DNA of 64,000 bases, taken from assembly GCF_001456155.1 (NCBI RefSeq), contig NZ_CP013293.1:3410001-3474000 (forward strand), written 5' to 3'. Both the position numbers and the translations under genes were made by a program. The notes beneath the pieces were generated by a model. That model searched no databases and was not told the DNA's origin. It worked only from the letters and a program-made list of their open reading frames with translations. Origin of the DNA: Chryseobacterium sp. IHB B 17019. GTDB taxonomy: Bacteria; Bacteroidota; Bacteroidia; Flavobacteriales; Weeksellaceae. Below, in pieces: positions 7,875 through 15,750 of the stretch. Numbering within the stretch: position 1 is the stretch's first letter; every line of letters begins with the position of its first letter.

Positions 7875-10475
7875 ATGAAATTAATCAACAAAACAATGCT
7901 AACTGCGATAATCACCTTATCAACAGCTAGTGTTTATTACGCTCAACAGGTTCAGGACACTGTTAAAGAAACAAGGTCTAAGGATATTGAAGAGGTGATC
8001 CTAAGAGGTGTTACTGATATCGCAAAGGATAGAAAGACACCAGTTGCAGTATCTACAATTAAAGCTGCACAAATTCTTGAAAGACAGGGAAACCAAGAGC
8101 TTGTTGAAATGCTAAACACAACACCATCAGTATATGCTACAAAAGGTGGTGGTGGATTTGGAGATTCTCAGATCACGATGCGTGGATTTGAATCTAGAAA
8201 CATTGCAGTAATGGTAAACGGTATGCCTGTAAATGATATGGAAGGAGGTACTGTTTATTTCTCAAACTGGACTGGATTATCTGACGTTACAAGTACATTA
8301 CAAGTACAAAGAGGTTTAGGATCTTCAAAATTAGCCATTGCTTCTGTTGGGGGTACAATGAACTTCCTAACAAAATCTGCAGATATGAAAAAAGGTGGGG
8401 TTATTAGATTAGGAGTTGGTAACAATGACTATTTTAAAACATCTTTTGCTTATAATACAGGGAAATCTGATAAAGGATGGTCTTCTTCATTCTTAATGAG
8501 CAGACAAGCTGGTAGCACTTATATTGAAAATACAGATTACGAATCTTATGCTTACTATTTTGCATTAGGTTGGGAACCAAATAAAAAGCATAATTTCCAA
8601 TTTACATTAACTTCTGCGCCTCAGTGGCACAACCAAAGAACCTTCTCTCCGACAATCCAGAACTATATTAATTATAACCCAGATCATGATGGATCACCAT
8701 ACAGACAGTATAACTCAGACTATGGATATTATACTGATGGCAGTGGTAATAAAATAGCATTGGCTAACAGAGCAAATTATTACGCTAAGCCAGTAATGAT
8801 GTTGAACTGGGATTTTAATATTAATGAAAAATCAAAATTAAGTACAGTTGCATACATGTCTAATGGTAGAGGTGGTGGAACCGGAGAAATTGGTAGAGTT
8901 GGGGGAAAAGGAATAACCAGCTTCTACGACGCAAACGGACATTTTAATTATGATGCTATTTTTGCAGCCAACCAAGCTGTTAATGTAAATACCGCACCTG
9001 CTTCAAGTACTTTAGTTCGTAGAGCAAGTATTAATTCTCACAACTGGTATGGTATTTTAGCAAACTTCCAGCATAAAATCAATGACAACTGGAATTTCTC
9101 AGTAGGTACAGATGATAGATATTACTACGGATATCATTATCAGGTAGTTTCAGATCTTTATGGAGCTGCAGGATATAAAGAAGGAAACAATAAAAACGTT
9201 TCTCCTTATGTGGTAAATAAAGTTTACGATTATAAGAAACTTTCTTGGAATCCATTTGGAGGAAAAACAGCTCCTATTGAAGACCAAATAGGTTACAGTA
9301 ATGATGGAGAAGTAATCTGGTACAGTGGTTTTGGTCAAGTTGAATATTCTAAAAACAACTTATCAGCATTTATACAAGGATCAGTATCAAATCAAGGATA
9401 TCAAAGAATTGATAACTTCGTTCAGGATGGAGTAACTAAACAACAGGGACAAACTGTTAATACTAAAACTGGATTTAAAAACCTTTTTGGATATAACATC
9501 AAAGGAGGTGCTAACTATAACATCAATGAAAACCATAACGTTTTCGCAAACATTGGTTACTATAGCAAACAGCCTTTCTTCAATTCTGTTTATCCAAGCA
9601 ACTTCCAAGTTGTTAATCCAACCTTAACTAATGAGAAAATTTTCTCTGCTGAAGTTGGGTATGGTTTCAGATCTCCAAAATTCAGTGCTAATGTTAACAT
9701 CTACAGAACATCATGGGGAGACAGATGGTTAAGAAGAACAAACCAGACATTTACTTTACCTGACAACACTACTGCTACAGGATATGCTGAAATCAGTGGT
9801 ATTACTGAGATCCACCAAGGAGTTGAAGTGGATGCAGTTTACAAACCTCTTAATTTCCTAGAATTTCAAGCTATGTTCTCTTGGGGAGATTACTACTATG
9901 AAGGTAATGCTACAGGAGCTGCATTTGATGACAACAACAATCCACTTACTTTAGCAGGTTCTTCTACTTCTACAACGCTTTATTTAGATAAAGTAAAAGT
10001 TGGAGGAACAAGCAACAACAGTATTCCACAAATGACAGCGTCATTAGGAGCGACTGTAAAACCAGTAAAAGATCTTAGTATTTTTGGAACTTGGAGATAT
10101 GTAGGTAAACTTTATTCTTCAATTGATATTGCAACATTTTCTAATGAAGCTGCACAAGAAAAAGGTGTAATGAAATTACCTGATTTCAACTTATTTGATT
10201 TAGGAATTTCTTACAAAATCAGATTAAGAGATGCTGCTCAATACTTTACTGTTGGCGCAAACGTTTATAACCTGTTTGATACAACTTATATTTCTGATGC
10301 TTCTACAAACATTGCTCCAACGGATTCTCCTACGACATTGGCTGATGGAACACCTAATACAGCTAAGAAATCCTATCAAGATCTTGGATATATGTATGAT
10401 GGCATTGCTAACGGTAACCGTGTATTATTCGGATTCGGTAGAACATGGGCTGCTACATTATCATTCAACTTCTAA
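7875..10475 (+). CDS. TonB-dependent outer-membrane receptor
   Basis: 866 residues: a signal peptide (cleavage near YYAQQ), a short linker, a plug domain (RKTPVAVSTI, GFESRNIAVMVNGMPVNDMEG, VQRGLGSSKLAIASVGGTMNF), then a beta-barrel ending in the aromatic residue F (ATLSFNF). There is no carboxypeptidase-like N-terminal domain and no SusD partner next to it. Such proteins import a large or scarce substrate across the outer membrane using TonB energy; the substrate is not evident. Codon use appears slightly more A/T-rich than in neighbours. The upstream 210 bases are AT-rich and hold a near-match to the -7 box (GAATTTTG, 7834-7841). Confidence 0.92.
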   Translation: MKLINKTMLTAIITLSTASVYYAQQVQDTVKETRSKDIEEVILRGVTDIAKDRKTPVAVSTIKAAQILERQGNQELVEMLNTTPSVYATKGGGGFGDSQITMRGFESRNIAVMVNGMPVNDMEGGTVYFSNWTGLSDVTSTLQVQRGLGSSKLAIASVGGTMNFLTKSADMKKGGVIRLGVGNNDYFKTSFAYNTGKSDKGWSSSFLMSRQAGSTYIENTDYESYAYYFALGWEPNKKHNFQFTLTSAPQWHNQRTFSPTIQNYINYNPDHDGSPYRQYNSDYGYYTDGSGNKIALANRANYYAKPVMMLNWDFNINEKSKLSTVAYMSNGRGGGTGEIGRVGGKGITSFYDANGHFNYDAIFAANQAVNVNTAPASSTLVRRASINSHNWYGILANFQHKINDNWNFSVGTDDRYYYGYHYQVVSDLYGAAGYKEGNNKNVSPYVVNKVYDYKKLSWNPFGGKTAPIEDQIGYSNDGEVIWYSGFGQVEYSKNNLSAFIQGSVSNQGYQRIDNFVQDGVTKQQGQTVNTKTGFKNLFGYNIKGGANYNINENHNVFANIGYYSKQPFFNSVYPSNFQVVNPTLTNEKIFSAEVGYGFRSPKFSANVNIYRTSWGDRWLRRTNQTFTLPDNTTATGYAEISGITEIHQGVEVDAVYKPLNFLEFQAMFSWGDYYYEGNATGAAFDDNNNPLTLAGSSTSTTLYLDKVKVGGTSNNSIPQMTASLGATVKPVKDLSIFGTWRYVGKLYSSIDIATFSNEAAQEKGVMKLPDFNLFDLGISYKIRLRDAAQYFTVGANVYNLFDTTYISDASTNIAPTDSPTTLADGTPNTAKKSYQDLGYMYDGIANGNRVLFGFGRTWAATLSFNF

Positions 10476-10506
10476 TAATATAAAAACATTAGATTTTATA
10501 AATATC

Positions 10507-10533
10507 AATCCCGGCTTTTCGCCGGGATTTTTG
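10507..10533 (+). terminator. Intrinsic terminator after the TonB receptor
   Basis: The perfect arms ATCCCGGC and GCCGGGAT with a 5-nt loop are followed by TTTTTG. Confidence 0.88.
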
Positions 10534-10534
10534 C

Positions 10535-10542
10535 TATATTTG
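10535..10542 (+). promoter_or_regulatory. -7 promoter box (TATATTTG) for the 143-residue membrane protein
   Basis: A perfect TANNTTTG box follows the preceding terminator directly, 28 bases before the ATG at 10571. No TTG at the expected -33 spacing. Confidence 0.5.
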
Positions 10543-10570
10543 TGTACTTTAAAACAGAAAAAATAGAAGT

Positions 10571-11002
10571 ATGGATTTTTACAACATTTTGCTTAATGCA
10601 CACAAAGGATTTGGATATTTAGAAATTCTATTAGTGACATTATTTACCGTTGCCCTTTTAGTTACCATGTTTGGATACAGCGGGAAAGTGAATAATTTCT
10701 TAAAGAAAACTACACTTTTCACGATGATCTTCTTCCATGTTCAGTTTTTATTGGGGATTGTGATGTTGGTCATTAATTTCACAAAAGGAATGGATATGGG
10801 ATCAATCATGAAAAATGCTGACTTAAGATTTCAGTATGTAGAACATCCGTTTTCTATGTTAATCGCTGCAGTTTTGATGACGATCATCAACAAAAAAGTA
10901 AAAACCAGCCCTACAATTTCATTAGGAATTGTTATTATGGGATTAATTGCAGTAGGCTTATTTGCATTTGCATTCCCTTGGACAAGAGTGTTCGGGGCTT
11001 AA
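10571..11002 (+). CDS. Small integral membrane protein with four predicted helices, function unknown
   Basis: 143 residues with four hydrophobic segments (about residues 18-37, 48-66, 94-107, 117-137) and an N-terminal MDFYNILLNAHKGFGYLE. Histidines occur at residues 11 (LNAHKG), 56 (IFFHVQF) and 92 (VEHPF), a pattern that could suit heme b ligation as in small cytochrome b-like proteins, but no family signature confirms it. It has its own promoter box after a terminator, and asd follows 31 bases later on the same strand. I recognise it only as the sort of conserved hypothetical membrane protein seen in flavobacteria. Confidence 0.75.
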   Translation: MDFYNILLNAHKGFGYLEILLVTLFTVALLVTMFGYSGKVNNFLKKTTLFTMIFFHVQFLLGIVMLVINFTKGMDMGSIMKNADLRFQYVEHPFSMLIAAVLMTIINKKVKTSPTISLGIVIMGLIAVGLFAFAFPWTRVFGA

Positions 11003-11033
11003 TATATTAACTTAAACAATTTTAATTAAATCA

Positions 11034-12026
11034 ATGAAAGTAGCTGTAGTAGGTTCAACAGGAATGGTTGGACAAGTTATGCTGAAAGTTCTTGAAGAAA
11101 GGAACTTCCCTGTCACAGAATTAATTCCGGTAGCTTCGGAAAGATCTATTGGCAAAAAGGTGAAGTATAAACAGGAAGAATTTACGATTGTAAGCATGAA
11201 AGACGCTATAGCTGCCAAACCTGATATTGCCATTTTCTCGGCCGGAGGTGAAACTTCCCTGGAATTTGCGCCCCTTTTTGCAGAAGTCGGAACAACAGTG
11301 ATCGATAATTCTTCAGCCTGGAGAATGGATCCCGACAAGAAATTAGTCGTTCCGGAAATCAATGCTGATGTTTTAACAAAAGAAGATAAAATTATTGCCA
11401 ACCCGAACTGTTCTACAATTCAGCTGGTGATGGTTTTAGGACCTTTGAATAAAAGATATGACTTAAAGAGAGTCATTGTTTCCACTTACCAATCCGTTAC
11501 CGGAACCGGTAAAGCGGCTGTAGATCAGCTAAATGCCGAAATCACAGGAGATGATTCTATTGCAAAAGTTTATCCTTATCAGATCTTTAAAAATGCACTT
11601 CCACATTGTGATGCTTTTGCAGATGACGATTACACCAAAGAAGAGATTAAATTAATGAAAGAGCCTAAGAAAATTCTGGGTGATGACACATTCAATTTAA
11701 CGGCGACTGCGGTAAGAGTTCCCGTACAGGGCGGACATTCCGAAAGTGTAAATATTGAATTTGAAAACGAATTCGAGCTTGATGAAGTAAGAAAAATTTT
11801 ATCTGAAACTCCCGGAGTTGTGGTAATGGATAACGTAAAAAACAACGAATATCCGATGCCCCTTTATTCGGAAGGAAAAGATGAAGTTTTTGTAGGAAGG
11901 ATAAGACGGGACCTTTCACAGCCAAAGACCCTGAACCTCTGGATCGTGGCAGATAATCTGCGGAAAGGAGCTGCTACCAACGCCGTACAAATCGCAGAAT
12001 ATATTGTAGCAAATAACTTAGTGTAA
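11034..12026 (+). CDS. asd: Aspartate-semialdehyde dehydrogenase
   Basis: 330 residues. The N-terminal nucleotide-binding motif is VAVVGSTGMVGQ, the catalytic cysteine is Cys126 in ANPNCSTIQ, and the substrate-binding part includes VPVQGGHSESV. The enzyme reduces aspartyl-4-phosphate to aspartate semialdehyde with NADPH, feeding lysine/diaminopimelate, threonine and methionine synthesis. Length and motifs are standard. It ends with its own hairpin terminator before the cation transporter gene. Confidence 0.97.
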   Translation: MKVAVVGSTGMVGQVMLKVLEERNFPVTELIPVASERSIGKKVKYKQEEFTIVSMKDAIAAKPDIAIFSAGGETSLEFAPLFAEVGTTVIDNSSAWRMDPDKKLVVPEINADVLTKEDKIIANPNCSTIQLVMVLGPLNKRYDLKRVIVSTYQSVTGTGKAAVDQLNAEITGDDSIAKVYPYQIFKNALPHCDAFADDDYTKEEIKLMKEPKKILGDDTFNLTATAVRVPVQGGHSESVNIEFENEFELDEVRKILSETPGVVVMDNVKNNEYPMPLYSEGKDEVFVGRIRRDLSQPKTLNLWIVADNLRKGAATNAVQIAEYIVANNLV

Positions 12027-12039
12027 ACTAACAAATATA

Positions 12040-12072
12040 AAAAGAGTCTCAGAATTGAGATTCTTTTTTTTA
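12040..12072 (+). terminator. Intrinsic terminator after asd
   Basis: AAGAGTCTCA pairs with TGAGATTCTT (one G-T pair) around a GAAT loop, followed by a run of T that leads up to the next start codon. Confidence 0.8.
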
Positions 12073-12079
12073 TCAAACT

Positions 12080-13075
12080 ATGGATATACAGAGTAATAAA
12101 AAAGATAAAATAGGCTTTCAAAAACTTATTGCCGTTTTTGGAGTTATTCTTTTTATCGGAAAAATTATCGCCTGGAAACTCACCAATTCAGATGCTGTTT
12201 TTTCTGATGCTATGGAAAGTATTGTAAACATCATCAGTGCATTTATGGGGCTTTACTCTCTACATCTTGCCTCAAAACCGAAAGATGAAGATCACCCGTA
12301 CGGCCACGGAAAAGTAGAGTTTGTAACCGCCGGAATTGAAGGTGCTTTAATTGCCATTGCCGGAATAATGATCATCTATGAAGGAACCAACAGCCTTATC
12401 ACAGGCAAGGTTTTAAACAAGCTGGATTGGGGAATCTGGATTATTGCTGCTACAGCCGTTATCAATTATTTTCTTGGCTATATCTCCATAAAAAAAGGTC
12501 AAAACGAAAACTCCCTGGTACTTATTTCTTCCGGAAAACACCTACAATCCGATACCATTACAACGCTTGGGGTTGTTATCAGCTTGGTGATTGTTTATTT
12601 CACGAAAATTTACTGGATCGATTCTGTTGTAGCATTGATTTTTGGAGCTTATATCATAGTAGTTGGGTATAAAATTGTCCGCAAATCCTTAAGTGGGATA
12701 ATGGATGAGCAGGACCCGGAATTATTAAATCAAATCATTAAAGTTCTTGAAGAAAACAGGCGTACAGAATGGATTGATGTTCACAACATGAAAATCCAGC
12801 AGTTTGGGGCCAATCTCCATATTGATGCTCATATTACTTTGCCTTGGTATTACAGCCTTCGGGACGCCCACAATGAAATGGAAAAGATGATTATCCTATT
12901 GGCAAAAAACACAAAAAGAAGTGTAGAATTTAATTTTCACATGGATGACTGCAAACCCATTTCCTGCCCTATCTGTCAGATTTCAGATTGCCCTGTCCGT
13001 GAAAAAGATTTTGTAAAAAGAGTACAGTGGACTCCGGAAAACGTGACGAGTGCGGATAAGCATACAGCGCAGTAA
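12080..13075 (+). CDS. Cation diffusion facilitator (CDF) family metal transporter
   Basis: 331 residues. Six hydrophobic helices fill roughly residues 15-215, and the family motif DHPYGHGKVEF lies in the loop after the second helix. A C-terminal cytoplasmic domain follows (VHNMKIQQFGANLHIDAHITLP). These proteins export divalent metals such as zinc, iron or manganese by proton antiport. Unusually, the C-terminus carries a cysteine cluster, DDCKPISCPICQISDCPVR, which could bind metal. The start is ATG, directly after the asd terminator. Confidence 0.92.
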   Translation: MDIQSNKKDKIGFQKLIAVFGVILFIGKIIAWKLTNSDAVFSDAMESIVNIISAFMGLYSLHLASKPKDEDHPYGHGKVEFVTAGIEGALIAIAGIMIIYEGTNSLITGKVLNKLDWGIWIIAATAVINYFLGYISIKKGQNENSLVLISSGKHLQSDTITTLGVVISLVIVYFTKIYWIDSVVALIFGAYIIVVGYKIVRKSLSGIMDEQDPELLNQIIKVLEENRRTEWIDVHNMKIQQFGANLHIDAHITLPWYYSLRDAHNEMEKMIILLAKNTKRSVEFNFHMDDCKPISCPICQISDCPVREKDFVKRVQWTPENVTSADKHTAQ

Positions 13076-13084
13076 AAAAAATAT

Positions 13085-13092
13085 TATATTTG
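13085..13092 (+). promoter_or_regulatory. -7 promoter box (TATATTTG) of the XRE regulator
   Basis: This perfect TANNTTTG overlaps a possible TTG start at 13090. A start cannot lie inside the promoter, so the ATG at 13108 is the real one. No convincing -33 TTG. Confidence 0.55.
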
Positions 13093-13107
13093 TTAAAAAT
13101 AAATAAT

Positions 13108-13452
13108 ATGGGAGTTGGAACAAATCTTAAAAGATTAAGAAATAAAACTAAATTTTCTCAACAAGAGATTGCAGATATGCTTGGCTTAGATAGAGCAACA
13201 TATATCAGGTGGGAAAATGAAACTTCCGATGTGAAATCACAGTATATCCCACAACTCGCAGAAATTTTTAAAGTAGATATTAAAGATTTGTTTGAGGATG
13301 AGATGAAAAATATTAATATCACAAACAATACTTTCGATAACAAAGATAATTCAACAAATAGTAATATTATTGTTTTTAATTTATCAGATAAAGATGTCGC
13401 TGAAAAATTGAGCTTCCAAATTTCTGAACTTATCAAGAATCTTAAAAAATAA
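13108..13452 (+). CDS. XRE-family helix-turn-helix transcriptional regulator
   Basis: 114 residues from the ATG at 13108. Residues ~5-58 form a Cro/CI-type HTH: NLKRLRNKTKFSQQEIADML, then LDRATYIRWENE, then IPQLAEIFKVDIKDLF. An Asn-rich linker (about 70-85) and a short amphipathic tail (DVAEKLSFQISELIKNLKK) that could dimerise follow. The target is unknown. It does not sit beside a recognisable toxin, restriction enzyme or phage gene. It is convergent with the GLPGLI gene and shares its terminator. The start was chosen because the longer TTG start overlaps a perfect -7 promoter box. Confidence 0.9.
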   Translation: MGVGTNLKRLRNKTKFSQQEIADMLGLDRATYIRWENETSDVKSQYIPQLAEIFKVDIKDLFEDEMKNINITNNTFDNKDNSTNSNIIVFNLSDKDVAEKLSFQISELIKNLKK

Positions 13453-13458
13453 TTGACA

Positions 13459-13502
13459 TAAAAATAGGAAGCCCTACAAATTGCAGGGTTTTCTATTTTT
13501 AA
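13459..13502. terminator. Shared bidirectional terminator between the XRE and GLPGLI genes
   Basis: A hairpin with arms containing AAAATAGGAAGCCCT and AGGGTTTTCTATTTT has A-rich and T-rich flanks, so it can end transcripts from both strands. Confidence 0.78.
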
Positions 13503-14284
13503 TATATTTTCAATTCAATTGGATTATAAAGTTTTGCTCTTTCCTGCCCTTTTTTATTTATAAAGTTACGCTCTTCAGGATCCGCAATAAACTTATTGGT
13601 TAGAGTTGGATCAGCAAGTACTTTTCTTTGATAATCAAATACTTTTTCTTTTTTTACTAGTGTAGCATTGGAATGCATATTAGCCGATTTACAGTAGTAT
13701 TTTCTTTTCCTGAAACTATACATTGTAAAATGATAATCATCTTTATCGTCGTAAACTTCTAAAATTAAGCCCGGTAATTTATTAAATTTATACGGACCGA
13801 AAGGAAAAGGTATTTCTTTAGTAAAATAAGCAATCCATGTTCTGCCGTACCTCTTTGTCACAGCCTTTTGGCATTTATATTTTCCAATCTTCTTATATTC
13901 ATTTACAAGCTGCCAAATCATATTGTTAGTTTCCTCATATCTAAAATATTTATCTGACATTTCGAGTGTTACATAAAATTTCGCGTTTGTTGTCCCTACA
14001 TTTTCAGGGAACTCTGCGATATACTTCATTTGTTCATCAAGAGGGCTGTTTTCATGCAGTTTTTTCTCATATCGTAAAGAATCTCCTACATATTTATTCA
14101 TATTTTTATAATAAGATTCTTTATCATTCATGAGAAGTGCATAAGCAGCATCTTGAACGACAGCATTTTTTGTTTGACTTTTATAAATTAAATTATAATC
14201 TGCTTCATAAACAACATTAAAACCAGTTTGAGATTTCACAATAACTATAAAAAAAAATAAAAAAAGTGTATAATATGTTTTCAT
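13499..14284 (-). CDS. GLPGLI family exported protein
   Basis: 261 residues from the ATG at 14284; the frame extends 13 codons further upstream, but the signal peptide MKTYYTLFLFFFIVIVKSQT fixes this start. The family's signature appears as NKLPGLILEVYDD around residue 170. GLPGLI proteins occur in Bacteroidota, are exported and often come in paralogous sets; their function is unknown. A small exported protein gene lies just upstream on the same strand, separated by a hairpin. The C-terminus is basic and polar with no type IX sorting tail. Confidence 0.88.
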   Translation of the reverse strand: MKTYYTLFLFFFIVIVKSQTGFNVVYEADYNLIYKSQTKNAVVQDAAYALLMNDKESYYKNMNKYVGDSLRYEKKLHENSPLDEQMKYIAEFPENVGTTNAKFYVTLEMSDKYFRYEETNNMIWQLVNEYKKIGKYKCQKAVTKRYGRTWIAYFTKEIPFPFGPYKFNKLPGLILEVYDDKDDYHFTMYSFRKRKYYCKSANMHSNATLVKKEKVFDYQRKVLADPTLTNKFIADPEERNFINKKGQERAKLYNPIELKIY

Positions 14285-14302
14285 TATGTGACATTTAATT
14301 AA

Positions 14303-14331
14303 AAAGCAAAGTGTTATATACACTTTGCTTA
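14303..14331 (-). terminator. Hairpin between the small exported protein gene and the GLPGLI gene
   Basis: The perfect arms AAGCAAAGTG and CACTTTGCTT enclose a 7-nt loop. Read on the minus strand, TTTTTAATT follows, so it terminates or attenuates transcription before the GLPGLI gene, whose start is only 20 bases further on. Confidence 0.75.
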
Positions 14332-14348
14332 GATTTTTTAACTCGGCT

Positions 14349-14549
14349 TTAATGAATGTAAATGGTTATTGATTGGGGTGTTGTCCCACATACCCTATAG
14401 TTTACATATCCTAAAAAATTCCTTACTTGTTCTACAGAAAACCCTTCAGTCTCTGTTACATTTACAACCTGTCCACAAGAAGTTCTAAAAGGAAAAGCAC
14501 TTGCCAGTGTTCCGATAGCAACAGCTCCAATAATAAATAATTTTTTCAT
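14349..14549 (-). CDS. Small exported two-cysteine protein, function unknown
   Basis: 66 residues: signal peptide MKKLFIIGAVAIGTLASA followed by a ~48-residue mature part with two cysteines (FRTSCGQVV and YRVCGTTP), which could form one disulfide in the periplasm or outside. I recognise no family. It lies upstream of the GLPGLI gene on the same strand with a terminator-like hairpin between them, so the two may be transcribed together with attenuation. A perfect -7 box lies 32 bases upstream. The coding call rests on the signal peptide, the promoter and the terminator. Confidence 0.75.
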   Translation of the reverse strand: MKKLFIIGAVAIGTLASAFPFRTSCGQVVNVTETEGFSVEQVRNFLGYVNYRVCGTTPQSITIYIH

Positions 14550-14580
14550 AATTTGTATAAATTTTAATTGTTAAACATCA

Positions 14581-14588
14581 CAAACCTA
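14581..14588 (-). promoter_or_regulatory. -7 promoter box (TAGGTTTG, minus strand) of the small exported protein
   Basis: CAAACCTA on the plus strand is a perfect reverse-complement match to TANNTTTG, 32 bases upstream of the ATG. Confidence 0.5.
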
Positions 14589-14750
14589 AGAATTAAAATT
14601 CAATAAATATGTAAAAGAAATACAACAAAAACTGTTGCATTTTTCAAACATTCATACAAAATAACTATTTATCAATCAGTAAATTAACCCAGTTGGCTTT
14701 TTAAAAGAAATTTATATTATTAAAATCCATAAAAAACGAAAAATAAATTT

Positions 14751-15185
14751 TTATTTTTTTTGCAAAACCTGTTTCCTATAATAAAACATCGGAATAATCA
14801 GCAGTAAAATCAAAGGCTGGATCACAAATCTTCTCATATAAAAAGAAAATAAATATCCGATTTCAAATCTGTCGTAAATACAATACAGGTAAATTGGAAA
14901 AGTGATTAAAAAAATTATTGTAATTAAAATAGCGCCCTGAATCGTCCATTCTTTATTTTTAAACCAAAAATGGATAATTAAGCAAGAAAAAAATAAGTTT
15001 AAAACAAATCTGAAAACATGCCCTGCAATTAATTTTCCCCATTCAAAATCAGGGAAAGGCAGATTTTTATTCGCTTCGTGAAAATAAGTAAGAAAAGGGT
15101 CATAAAAAATCCTGTCTTCAAGCGCTCTCACACTGATCAGCCCAAAAACACCTACTATCACCAAAAACCAACTAAGAATTCTCAT
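14751..15185 (-). CDS. Exosortase F system-associated membrane protein
   Basis: 144 residues with about four hydrophobic segments (near 4-20, 53-73, 84-101, 120-135). It overlaps the end of the exosortase gene by 14 bases, so the two are translationally coupled. Its size, topology and position directly after XrtF match the flavobacterial exosortase-F-associated protein family. It has charged periplasmic-type loops (ALEDRIFYDPFLTYFHEANKN) and no catalytic motif that I can see. The inferred role is a membrane partner of XrtF in processing or anchoring an exported substrate. The family call leans heavily on the neighbour. Confidence 0.8.
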   Translation of the reverse strand: MRILSWFLVIVGVFGLISVRALEDRIFYDPFLTYFHEANKNLPFPDFEWGKLIAGHVFRFVLNLFFSCLIIHFWFKNKEWTIQGAILITIIFLITFPIYLYCIYDRFEIGYLFSFYMRRFVIQPLILLLIIPMFYYRKQVLQKK

Positions 15186-15702
15186 TTTTTAAAGCAAAAC
15201 ATTTAATCCAGATTAACCAAAGAACCACAACAGTCCCATAAATAACCGCCGGAAAAATAAAATCGTGGGAAATCTTTCCGTATGCCTTATAATCGGTCAT
15301 TACAATATTCAGCCCTACAATCCTGAATAAATTCATAATATAAAGCACAAGAAGCCCGGCCAATACAAATAAAACCGTTTTTGAACCCTTATAAAATGCA
15401 AAAACAAAAGCTACAAAAAGAATCATCACCGAAATGGCATTACATCCCTCCACCATTCTCGTCGCATATCCCGTTTTTACATAAAACCAGACCTGCTCAC
15501 CTTTTATATCATCATAAAATTGCGTAGGATAATTAAAAGAATCCTGTATATGACCCACCTGCGTGGCAATCAGTCTTGAAAAAGGATCTAAACCCAGATT
15601 CTGATAACTATTAAGATAAAACTGATACGCAAAAAGCAGCACCAGATAAATGATGATGAAACGTAACAGAATGGCTAAAACCGGTTTAAAATCCTTTAGC
15701 AT
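15172..15702 (-). CDS. xrtF: Exosortase family protein XrtF
   Basis: 176 residues from the ATG at 15702; the longer frame overlaps the divergent promoter region and is rejected. It is an integral membrane protein with the exosortase triad in order: Cys87 in EGCNAIS, Arg127 in NLFRIVGLN and His146 in SHDFIFP. Exosortases are transpeptidase-like enzymes that cleave a C-terminal sorting signal from exported proteins in the inner membrane. XrtF is the compact flavobacterial form. No obvious substrate (a short motif plus a terminal helix plus basic residues) is encoded in this window, so the target must be elsewhere. Confidence 0.9.
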   Translation of the reverse strand: MLKDFKPVLAILLRFIIIYLVLLFAYQFYLNSYQNLGLDPFSRLIATQVGHIQDSFNYPTQFYDDIKGEQVWFYVKTGYATRMVEGCNAISVMILFVAFVFAFYKGSKTVLFVLAGLLVLYIMNLFRIVGLNIVMTDYKAYGKISHDFIFPAVIYGTVVVLWLIWIKCFALKNENS

Positions 15703-15706
15703 AATA

Positions 15707-15714
15707 CAAAGATA
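15707..15714 (-). promoter_or_regulatory. -7 promoter box (TATCTTTG, minus strand) of xrtF
   Basis: CAAAGATA on the plus strand, a perfect TANNTTTG on the minus strand, lies only 4 bases before the xrtF ATG, implying a leaderless or nearly leaderless mRNA. Confidence 0.5.
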
Positions 15715-15734
15715 AAAATTCGCCCGTAAATTAC

Positions 15735-15742
15735 TATATTTG
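15735..15742 (+). promoter_or_regulatory. -7 promoter box (TATATTTG) of the AmgK-like operon
   Basis: A perfect TANNTTTG box lies 8 bases before the ATG at 15751, back to back with the xrtF promoter. Confidence 0.55.
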
Positions 15743-15750
15743 TTTCGCCT

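Noticed and set aside
13108..13452. XRE regulator as the antitoxin of a toxin-antitoxin pair
   Set aside because: No toxin-like gene adjoins it; the neighbours are a metal transporter on one side and a convergent GLPGLI gene on the other.
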